A model generated the notes under the pieces. That model was given only the letters and a program-made list of their open reading frames with translations, had not been told where the DNA came from and searched no databases. Positions 1-5,507 of a DNA stretch of 27,651 nt are shown here, in pieces. Numbering within the stretch: the stretch's first letter is position 1; each line of letters opens with the position of its first letter. The DNA comes from Flammeovirgaceae bacterium. GTDB taxonomy: Bacteria; Bacteroidota; Bacteroidia; Cytophagales; Cyclobacteriaceae. The translations under genes were made by a program, and so were the position numbers. The stretch lies in the NCBI GenBank assembly GCA_016709845.1, contig JADJMA010000050.1, positions 1 to 27,651 of the forward strand, written 5' to 3'.

Positions 1-1039
1 GTAACTTTTATATCCGTTCCCGGCAATGTGGGTAAAATTGGATTCTCTTATTTTCAGATTGTGTTGGGCTACCTGGTTGGCTACTGGGTAATTATTGGAG
101 TGCTCATGCCTTTATACTACCGGCTCAATTTGGTCTCCATCTACTCTTACCTGGAGCAACGGTTTGATAAATGGTCCTACAAAACCGGGGCGCTGTTTTT
201 TATAATCTCACGAACCATGGGTTCTTCCCTTCGACTTTTTCTGGCGGCCACCGTGCTGCAACTTTTTCTTTTTGATGCCTGGGGCGTGCCGTTCATTATA
301 ACGGTTGCTGTAACCATCGCATTAATCGGGTATACACGTTTCGGGGTGGCATTAAAACAATTGTTTGGACAGATACTTTTCAAACATTCTTTCTCATTAC
401 AGCCGTTGTTATTGCGGTTATAAAAATTGCTGGCGACTTAGGCTTGAATTTCTCTGAAGTTATTTCTGCCATTCAAACTAACGGCTACTCAACTATTTTC
501 CTATTGGCTCTACCCGCTTACTCCGATGAACTATTTCCTTCACTCGCACTTAATCAACTTGGCCCATTAGTTGGCATTTTCTTTTTACTTGGCATTACCG
601 CCTCCTCTTATGCCAGTGCCGACTCTGCATTAGCAGGCCTAACCACTTCTTTTGTATCGACTTTCTGAATCTCAAGCATAAACCTGAGCAGGTACGAAAG
701 CGCGAAAAATTTATTGTTCACATTGCGTTTTCACTTTTATTTTTGATTGTGATTGTCATCTTCAAAGAGATCAACGAAAAATCAGTGATTGATGCTGTGC
801 TTAGTGTGGCCAATTATACCTATGGTCCTTTACTTGGACTCTTTGCCTTTGGATTGTTTACCAAGAGAAATATTAAAGGTCTGGGTGTGCCAATTGTGTG
901 TATCGTTTCTCCAATACTATCCTATCTGATCAACATTTATTCGGGTGCCTTGCTGGGTGGCTATCAATTTGGTTATGAGTTATTAATTGTAAATGGTTTA
1001 CTCACGACAATTGGGCTTTTCTTAATATCAAAGAAATAA
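1..1039 (+). CDS. Sodium:solute symporter (SSS family), 5' truncated, frameshifted and internally deleted
   Basis: The gene enters from the left edge already in frame. The reading starts VTFISVPGN and continues FSYFQIVLGYLVGYWV and YYRLNLVSIYSYLEQRF, which is the TM2-TM4 region of SSS-family transporters. These are inner-membrane carriers that couple Na+ to uptake of a small solute; the substrate cannot be told here. The product must be read in three frames, with shifts near 350 and near 655. The later part keeps LPAYSDELFPSLAL and SSYASADSALAGLTTSF, a family hallmark, and ends in a hydrophobic tail closing at FLISKK. Around 500, YSTIF runs straight into LPAYSDELF. Relatives carry roughly 70-80 residues there, including the GLDQDMMQ stretch, so a deletion is inferred. 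The family identity is secure; whether the gene is intact in the organism is not. Confidence 0.85.
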
Positions 1040-1040
1040 A

Positions 1041-1070
1041 AAAGAGCCTGCTTTTATACAGACTCCTTTT
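1041..1070. terminator. Imperfect hairpin between convergent genes
   Basis: AAAGAGCCTG pairs with CAGACTCCTTT across an 8-base loop, with one C/A mismatch, and the stem is flanked by A- and T-runs. It lies directly after the symporter stop and before the stop of the minus-strand gene that converges on it. This placement fits a bidirectional intrinsic terminator. The stem is imperfect, so strength is uncertain. Confidence 0.5.
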
Positions 1071-1095
1071 AGATTAAAGGCCAATCAACCAACTA

Positions 1096-1399
1096 CTATT
1101 CATTAAAATAGTCAATAGCGTATTCTAAATTATCTTTCTTTACTTTAATTGTATAAGCACCCGGAGCTAAATAGAAAAAATCGACAATCATTTTTTTCTG
1201 ATCTACCAGAATCGATTCAATCAAATCATGTTCTTCATTTTCCAATTTGAATAGTCGCTCCAAGTAGGTCTTTCGAAACTTTAAAATAAAGAACTGATCT
1301 TTTTGTTGACAGCACCTTTAAGGAATCGTCAGATTCTCGTCCCAACAATGGGGTCGAAAACAACACGGCTACTATTGTCAGGGATATCAGAGTTTTCAT
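1096..1399 (-). CDS. Small putative secreted protein of unknown function, one frameshift
   Basis: The start at 1399 gives MKTLISLTIVAVLFSTPLLG, a clear signal peptide, followed by RESDDSLKVLST. The reading then needs one frameshift in an A-run near 1307 to continue KDQFFILKFRKTYLERLF, then VDQKKMIVDFFYLAPGAY and a C-terminus YAIDYFNE with a stop at 1096-1098. The span is 304 bp, one base more than a whole number of codons, which agrees with a single extra base. The mature protein would be about 80 residues, probably periplasmic or surface-exposed. I do not recognise a family. It lies 122 bp downstream of the alkyltransferase-like gene on the same strand and could be co-transcribed with it. 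Confidence 0.6.
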
Positions 1400-1521
1400 T
1401 ACTGCGTTTACTTTTAATTTATGCATGCAGTAAACCAATAATCGGTCAGGGTTAGAAACCTTAAATTTTGCCCATTTGGAAGGTTTTGTAATGCAAAGAG
1501 ACCATTTTGGGAAACAAATTC

Positions 1522-1880
1522 CTATAATAGTTCTTTGGCAGGATCCCAAAGTTTGTTCTTGAAATCCTGAACCTGATCGCGAACTACTTTCACTCCTTCC
1601 TTTTCCAATCTGGATTTCATTGTTGATGGAGTTTCGGAAATGATGCCGACCGGTTAGCAAACCATTTCTATTAACTACCCGGTGTGCCGGAATCTTTTTA
1701 TTACTGTGCGCGGCATTCATAGCCCAACCCACCATACGAGCACTCATCTTCGTGCCCAGATAATTCGCAACGGCACCATAGCTGGTTACTCTTCCTTTGG
1801 GGATGAGCATGACAACTTCATACACATTTTCAAAAATGAATACTCGGTGATCTTTTTTTTTGGGGATTGCTTTTTGCCAT
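1522..1880 (-). CDS. Alkyltransferase-like protein (ATL; MGMT DNA-binding domain without the acceptor cysteine)
   Basis: The core VYEVVMLIPKGRVTSYGAVA, then ARMVGWAMNAAH and IPAHRVVNRNG, is the DNA-binding domain of O6-alkylguanine-DNA alkyltransferases. The active-site PCHR motif reads PAHR, so the acceptor cysteine is replaced by alanine. That defines ATL proteins, which bind alkylated guanine without repairing it and hand the lesion to nucleotide excision repair. The start at 1880 (MAKSNPQKK) and the tail DFKNKLWDPAKELL are typical for this short, about 115-residue family. Two frameshifts are needed: one in a T-run near 1830 and one after GRHHF near 1635. The gene is divergent from the gene at 1971, with 90 bp between them. 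Confidence 0.85.
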
Positions 1881-1934
1881 TCGATTGGTGTTCTCTAAAA
1901 TCCATGAATGGATTATTTTATATTCTGAAACGTT

Positions 1935-1942
1935 TAACTTTG
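1935..1942 (+). promoter_or_regulatory. Candidate Bacteroidota -7 element (TAACTTTG)
   Basis: TAACTTTG matches the TAnnTTTG -7 consensus and lies 28 bp before the ATG at 1971, in the 90-bp divergent intergenic region. I see no good TTTG -33 box at the usual 19-21 bp upstream, so this is a partial match. Confidence 0.45.
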
Positions 1943-1970
1943 CACCTCCAAAATTAAGAAACCATCTGAA

Positions 1971-3491
1971 ATGAAGTATTGGCTGATTCTGCCGTTTATG
2001 GCTTGTGTTGTAATTTTTAGCCCGGCTCAACAACTTTTCGTTTCCGATTCCAGCGGTTGGAATACCCTCAAAGAAGGAGACTTTCTATCCTTTAAAATTT
2101 CTTCAACAGATTCCATAAGTCCACGGCTCACCTTGCAAGGAGCAGATAGTCTCCGGATGCAATTAGATTCACTGGGTACCTTTTTTTGGAAGCCGGGCTT
2201 CGACCTGGTTAGTCGCCTGGAAAAACAAAAAGAAATAAGTGTAATACTGCAAGCAGAATGGAAAGATGGCAGAAGAGTAACCAGGCCGTTGAATTTTATT
2301 GTATACCATCAAAACAGGCCTCCGGTAGTGGAAGACCTTCCCATCTTTTATGTTAAGCAATCTTCGGCAAACAGCTACAAAATTTCTGAGCAATATGTGA
2401 ACGATCCGGACGGTGATCCGCTCGTTTTCAAATCGCTTCAATCGCAGTTGCCGGAAGGAGTCGCACTTTCTTCGCAGGGCCTATTAACCTGGACCCCTTC
2501 CAGAAATCAATTCAACGCACTTAAGAATACACCATTGATGGTAGAATTCATTGTGCAGGACCAACCCGAAAAAGCAGAGACAAGAGGAAAAATAAAAGTA
2601 GCACAAACTCAACTTGATCTTCCTCCGGAGATACTTTTGATACCTGGCGACACTATCATAACGATTAAGGAAGATGAGCGGGTCAATTTTAAAATTTATG
2701 TGTCCGACCTAACGGAGATGAGAACGTAAATAATATTGGGTTCGTTTGTTCAGACAGTCGTGTAACTGAAAAAAGTTTTAGCCAAAATACTTCGGTTCAA
2801 GCCGAATTCACCTGGTCGCCAGGATATTACTTTGTTGAAGAAGTTGAAAAAGTGAAGTCAGTAGAAATAATATTTTTTGCCATTGACAAATCGAATAACC
2901 GCGTTGAACGGAAAGTAATTGTAAAAGTGCAAGACACAGAAAACCTGGAGGAGAAGGACAAATTACTTTATCAGAAATATAAGAACTCGCTGATTCAGGC
3001 AAAGTCATTGATAGATCTGCTTGATGAAAACCAAACCAAACTAAACAAGGCATATAAACAGGCAAAAAAAGGTAAGAAGAATCGCTCGATATTGAATGCT
3101 TCACTCGGTGCAGCAACGGGTTTATCTCCGGTAGTCTTAGAAACAGATCAATCTAAAATGGTGTCGGCTATTGGCGGAACCACCGTGCTTACCATGGGTA
3201 CGTTGGAAGCCACCGAAGTTATTGGAAAATCCAAGAACGATATTACGGACAAGCTTAAAATCAATGTTGAAATCAGAAATCAATTGCAGGTAGAGGGCGA
3301 TAATTTTGCGCGTAAATACGCCCTTAAGAGTACCCGCAGAAGTAAGGAATTTGATCCTGATCGGGATAAATTTCTGCCCATAGTTAATAATCAAAAGTTG
3401 GTGCTTCTTGAGTTAGATGCCAGTAGACCTTCTGTTCGCAATTATGACAACAAGGATTTAAAAGACCTTCCCAGATTTTATAGAACAATAG
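1971..3491 (+). CDS. Secreted protein with Ig/cadherin-like repeats and helical C-terminus
   Basis: The ATG at 1971 begins a signal peptide (MKYWLILPFMACVVIFSPAQ). Two beta-sandwich-like segments follow. The first starts at NRPPVVEDLP and contains VNDPDGDPLVF and GLLTWTPS, the pattern of putative Ig/cadherin-like repeats. The second starts at LPPEILLIPGD and restores as VSDPNGDENV once a missing C near 2706 is assumed. It ends FTWSPGYYFV. The remaining third is charged and helical (ENLEEKDKLLYQKYKNSLIQ), with a Gly/Ala-rich hydrophobic stretch at about 3100-3220. As read, the frame runs to a stop at 3589. One base less in the CCC near 3471 instead gives LPDFIEQ and a stop at 3489-3491, upstream of a good promoter, so I prefer that end. 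Function is unknown; it may be a cell-surface or periplasmic structural protein. Confidence 0.7.
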
Positions 3492-3510
3492 GACTATTTC
3501 TGAGACTCCT

Positions 3511-3541
3511 TTTGTATAAACCGAATTTCCATTTACTTTTG
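3511..3541 (+). promoter_or_regulatory. Bacteroidota-type promoter upstream of the tRNA-Ser locus
   Basis: TTTG at 3511-3514 and TACTTTTG at 3534-3541 are separated by 19 bp, an exact match to the TTTG-N19-TAnnTTTG layout. It faces right into the tRNA-Ser relic, the GIY-YIG gene and the intact tRNA-Ser. A small hairpin follows at 3561-3583 (CTCA-T-CCC paired with GGG-T-TGAG). I see no comparably good promoter directly in front of the intact tRNA. Confidence 0.65.
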
Positions 3542-3600
3542 CAGTCCTTAAAAAGGAACTCTCATCCCATGCTCAGGGTTGAGGTGTAAACAGAGGAATG

Positions 3601-3622
3601 CACCGAAGGGATGCCTTTGGCA
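3601..3622 (+). repeat. 22-bp palindromic insert, copy 1
   Basis: This lies between the TG after the acceptor strand and GTAGAGCGG of the D-arm. It contains CCGAAGG-GATG-CCTTTGG, a 7-bp stem with one G/T wobble and a 4-base loop. It matches copy 3 at 20 of 22 positions, with differences only at positions 2 and 5 of the element. Confidence 0.75.
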
Positions 3623-3634
3623 GTAGAGCGGTTT

Positions 3635-3656
3635 TGGCATAGCCATCCTTTCGGGG
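3635..3656 (-). repeat. 22-bp insert, copy 2 (opposite orientation)
   Basis: This sits in the D-loop between GTAGAGCGGTTT and ATTG. Its reverse complement begins CCCCGAAAGGATGG and ends GCCA, and it matches copies 1 and 3 at 17 of 22 positions each. The 7-bp stem is lost, but TGGC-ATA-GCCA within it can form a short alternative hairpin. Its length is exactly 22, like the others. Confidence 0.65.
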
Positions 3657-3671
3657 ATTGCGCCGGTCTTG

Positions 3672-3693
3672 CCCCAAAGGGATGCCTTTGGCA
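3672..3693 (+). repeat. 22-bp palindromic insert, copy 3 (within the anticodon)
   Basis: This contains CCAAAGG-GATG-CCTTTGG, a perfect 7-bp inverted repeat with a 4-base loop. It lies between CCGGTCTTG and AAAACCGG, so it splits the TGA anticodon of the tRNA-Ser-like sequence after TG. Confidence 0.75.
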
Positions 3694-3742
3694 AAAACCG
3701 GAGAACCTTTAGGGTTACGGGTGTTAGGTGTAAATCAGTAGA

Positions 3743-3984
3743 ATGTTCTTTGTGTACATTTTGCAAAGCGGAAAGGGAGGAACATATTATTACGGTCATT
3801 GTAAGGACATTAATAATAGGTTAGGAGCAACATAATTTAGGTAAGGTCAGATATACAAAAGTAGAAGACCTTGGAAGGTAATATATAGTGAGTCTTTTGA
3901 ACAAAGTCGGAGGCTTACAAACGAGAATTATTCTTTAAGTCAATTGAAGGATATAGATACCTGAAAGAAAAGGGTATCACTTAG
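3743..3984 (+). CDS. GIY-YIG nuclease-domain protein, frameshifted
   Basis: The start MFFVYILQSGKGGTYYYGHC carries the GIY-YIG signature (VYI, then YYYG) of small single-domain UvrC-N-terminus-like nucleases. Reading on requires three frame changes: near 3820 (EQHNLGKVRYTK), in an A-run near 3860 (SRRPWKVIYSESFEQSR), and in a G-run near 3910. After these the product ends EAYKRELFFKSIEGYRYLKE followed by KGIT and a stop at 3982-3984. The restored protein is about 80 residues, normal for this family. These proteins are common in Bacteroidota and poorly characterised. The stop lies 3 bp before the tRNA-Ser, and the start is just after the tRNA relic, so the gene is framed by two tRNA-Ser copies. 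The indels may be sequencing errors or real decay. Confidence 0.8.
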
Positions 3985-3987
3985 TAC

Positions 3988-4074
3988 AGAGGAGTGGTAG
4001 AGCGGTTTATTGCACCGGTCTTGAAAACCGGAGAACCTTTACGGGTTCCGGGGGTTCGAATCCCTCCTCCTCTG
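3988..4074 (+). tRNA. tRNA-Ser(UGA)
   Basis: The acceptor strands AGAGGAG and CTCCTCT pair over 7 bp with discriminator G at 4074. The D-arm is GTA/TGC with AGCGG in the loop. The anticodon stem CCGGT/ACCGG encloses CTTGAAA, giving anticodon TGA. A long class II variable arm (GAACC, loop, GGGTTC) and the T-arm GGGGG-TTCGAAT-CCCTC follow. Long variable arm, UGA anticodon and G73 together identify serine. The 3' CCA is not encoded (CAA follows). A strong terminator follows at 4092. The only good upstream promoter I see is at 3511-3541, so it may be made from a transcript that includes the GIY-YIG gene. Confidence 0.95.
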
Positions 4075-4215
4075 CAAGCAATCAAGGCAAGTGCCCCGAT
4101 TTTTTCGGGGCATTTTTTATTGGTGGCTGGATGAGACAAAACGAAGTTTTTGTTGAAACCAGACCCCTATAAAAAACAAGCGAAGCGGGCTTGCGTGGAT
4201 TGCTTGACTCTCCCC
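4059..4215 (+). repeat. Tandem duplication, copy A (tRNA-Ser 3' end, terminator, flank)
   Basis: This copy starts in the T-loop of the intact tRNA-Ser with AATCCCTCCTCCTCTGCAA and runs through the terminator, TTATTGGTGGCTG, GAAGTTTTTGTTGAAA, CAAGCGAAGCGGGCT and GGATTGCTT. The same blocks recur in the same order in copy B, 177 bp later. Confidence 0.7.
4092..4118 (+). terminator. Intrinsic terminator of tRNA-Ser
   Basis: TGCCCCGA pairs with TCGGGGCA around a T-rich loop, followed directly by six T. It lies 18 bp after the tRNA end. Confidence 0.85.
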
Positions 4216-4235
4216 ATAGTGGATCAGCGCCAGCT

Positions 4236-4379
4236 AATCCCTCCTCCTCTGCAAATCAAATAAGATGCCCCGACTTTGTCGGGGGTTTTTATTGGTGGCT
4301 GAAGTAAACCGAAGTTTTGTTGAAAGCTGATACTATGAAACAGGCGAAGCGAGCTGACTGGATTGCTTCACACTCCCTC
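4236..4379 (+). repeat. Tandem duplication, copy B (diverged)
   Basis: The 19 bases AATCCCTCCTCCTCTGCAA are identical to the tRNA-Ser 3' end. The copy continues with its own terminator, TTATTGGTGGCTG, GAAG-TTTTGTTGAAA, CAGGCGAAGCGAGCT and GGATTGCTT, with several substitutions and small gaps relative to copy A. No tRNA 5' half precedes it. The interval 4075-4396 contains no gene that I can support. Confidence 0.7.
4268..4290 (+). terminator. Second intrinsic terminator (copy B)
   Basis: CCCCGAC-TTT-GTCGGGG followed by GTTTTT. This is the duplicated counterpart of the terminator at 4092-4118. Confidence 0.75.
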
Positions 4380-4396
4380 TCAAAGAGCCATGGCTA

Positions 4397-4807
4397 TTAT
4401 GGTTTCTTTTTCCTTGCAAACTCCTCATCAATTATTCCTGCTTCAAAGAGTAGTGCTTGTATTTGCGCTTCATCAATTTCTTTCACCGATTTAAAATACA
4501 TGCAATACACCTGCTTTCTTCCTTCCGCTAAAAGCACCTTATTTTTTGCCATTAAATTACCTTGACTAAATCCAAGCACAACTTCATCATTGTGCTTTTC
4601 CATTTTTGAATCCCATCGGACTGATGGCGGCCAGATATAACAGATCATTCGGTTGCGTCTATAGAAATGAACGCCATCTGAATTTTTTTCTTGCGCATTA
4701 GGCAAACAATCGAGAATTATAGCACGAAGTTTTTTTACAATAATCTTCTCCGGTCCAGGAAGTTCTGCGATTATATCATCTACCGATTTATTGGTTTCAG
4801 GCACCAT
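4397..4807 (-). CDS. DUF1801 / YdhG-like domain protein
   Basis: An intact 136-residue reading frame starts MVPETNKSVDDIIAELPGPE. The core has RAIILDCLPNAQEKNSDGVH, then ICYIWPPS and VVLGFSQGNLM. This is the layout of DUF1801 proteins: a helical N-terminus, a conserved hydrophobic strand after an E-K-x-x-x-G-V stretch, and LGF followed by a Gly turn. These small cytoplasmic proteins have an SRPBCC-unrelated alpha/beta fold and mostly no assigned function. A minus-strand TAATTTTG (4823-4816), matching the -7 consensus, lies only 8 bp before the start codon, so the mRNA may have a very short leader. No -33 box is clear. The gene has no frameshift, unlike much of the window. Confidence 0.8.
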   Translation of the reverse strand: MVPETNKSVDDIIAELPGPEKIIVKKLRAIILDCLPNAQEKNSDGVHFYRRNRMICYIWPPSVRWDSKMEKHNDEVVLGFSQGNLMAKNKVLLAEGRKQVYCMYFKSVKEIDEAQIQALLFEAGIIDEEFARKKKP

Positions 4808-4878
4808 ACAGAATACAAAATTAACAGCTATAGTGACACCCCTATGGCTGCAGAATGAAATGGAGGTAATGTTACGAA

Positions 4879-4926
4879 TTTTGTATTTTATAACATATTT
4901 AGTAACTTTACCGTTATATTAGTAAC
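4879..4926 (+). promoter_or_regulatory. Promoter and candidate operator of the TetR-led cassette
   Basis: TTTTG (4879-4883) and TAACTTTA (4903-4910) are 19 bp apart, one base off the Bacteroidota consensus. The -7 box is embedded in GTAAC-TTTACC-GTTAT (4902-4917), an imperfect palindrome. TTAGTAAC occurs at 4899-4906 and again at 4919-4926, and GTTAC occurs in inverted form at 4871-4875. Such repeated half-sites over the promoter are what a self-repressing TetR protein would bind. Binding itself is inferred. Confidence 0.5.
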
Positions 4927-4928
4927 AC

Positions 4929-5507
4929 ATGGATAAAAAGGGATCTCAGGCAATTATCAATAGTTCAAAAGCTTTATTCTGGAAACACGGAATAAAACGC
5001 GTTACGGTGGAAGATATCTGCAAAGAAGCGGGTATTAGTAAAATGACTTTTTACCGAAATTTTTCGAACAAGGAAGAAGTTGCAAAGAAGATTTTAACAC
5101 TGTTATTCGAAAAAGGATTAGAAGATTATCGTGCGAATATGCGTTCGGATAAACCATTTGCGCAAAAGATGGTGCAAATGGTTATTCAAAAGTCCGAAGA
5201 CTCCATCGATATAAGTGAGGAGTTAATTCAGGATATTTATTCAAAGGAAATTACCGAACTAAAAGACCTTATCGAATCGTTTCAGATAAAAATGAAGAAA
5301 GAAATTATGGAAGACCTGACCGTTGCACAGCGAGAAGGTCATATCCGTAAAGACTTAAGAATAAGTTTTATTCCGCAGATGCTATCCACATTTGAAAAAA
5401 TGATGCTTGATAAAACTTTCTTAGAAAGCTATAGCACGCCACACGATGCAATCATGGAGATAACCGGCTTTTTCTTATACGGGATTTCAAAAACACCGAA
5501 CGAATAG
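4929..5507 (+). CDS. TetR/AcrR family transcriptional regulator
   Basis: The protein has 192 residues, the usual TetR length. The N-terminal helix-turn-helix spans about residues 26-46 (TVEDICKEAGISKMTFYRNF), followed by SNKEEV. The C-terminal helical ligand and dimerisation domain is variable and gives no hint of the ligand. As a family these are dimeric repressors released by a small molecule, usually acting on their own operon. Repeated GTAAC half-sites overlap the promoter just upstream. The stop TAG overlaps the GTG start of the next gene (TAGTG), so the regulator is co-translated with the cassette and is probably its local repressor. No frameshift. Confidence 0.9.
   Translation: MDKKGSQAIINSSKALFWKHGIKRVTVEDICKEAGISKMTFYRNFSNKEEVAKKILTLLFEKGLEDYRANMRSDKPFAQKMVQMVIQKSEDSIDISEELIQDIYSKEITELKDLIESFQIKMKKEIMEDLTVAQREGHIRKDLRISFIPQMLSTFEKMMLDKTFLESYSTPHDAIMEITGFFLYGISKTPNE

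Larger units (their letters stand above)
3592..3738 (+). pseudogene. tRNA-Ser relic carrying three 22-bp inserts
   Basis: With three 22-bp blocks removed (3601-3622, 3635-3656, 3672-3693), this stretch aligns with the intact tRNA-Ser at 3988-4074. AGAGGAATG matches the acceptor 5' strand with one change. GTAGAGCGGTTT is identical. ATTGCGCCGGTCTTG matches with one change. AAAACCGGAGAACCTTT is identical. Beyond the variable arm the match decays: the T-arm TTCGAAT and the acceptor 3' strand are not recognisable, so the right boundary is approximate. The inserts fall between the acceptor and D-arm, in the D-loop, and inside the anticodon (after TG). The copy cannot fold as a normal tRNA. It is a degenerate duplicate, or possibly an RNA with another role. 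Confidence 0.75.

Noticed and set aside
1235..1825. Long minus-strand frame joining the alkyltransferase-like core to the secreted-protein signal peptide
   Set aside because: The middle is out-of-frame readthrough. Each real gene has its own start and stop in other frames, with 122 bp between them.
3601..3693. The 22-bp blocks as transcription terminators
   Set aside because: They have no T-run after the stem, occur in both orientations, and break an RNA gene at three points.
3743..4074. Programmed frameshifting to express the GIY-YIG gene
   Set aside because: Three shifts in 240 bp, each fitting a simple one-base indel, and similar indels across the window in metabolic genes. No slippery-site plus structure arrangement is evident.
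4059..4254. attL/attR of an integrated element at tRNA-Ser
   Set aside because: No integrase, and the 158 bp between the 19-bp copies holds only terminator and homologous flank. A tandem duplication explains it better.
4317..4565. Plus-strand open frame opposite the DUF1801 gene
   Set aside because: It is antisense to a well-supported gene and its start lies inside the duplicated tRNA flank.
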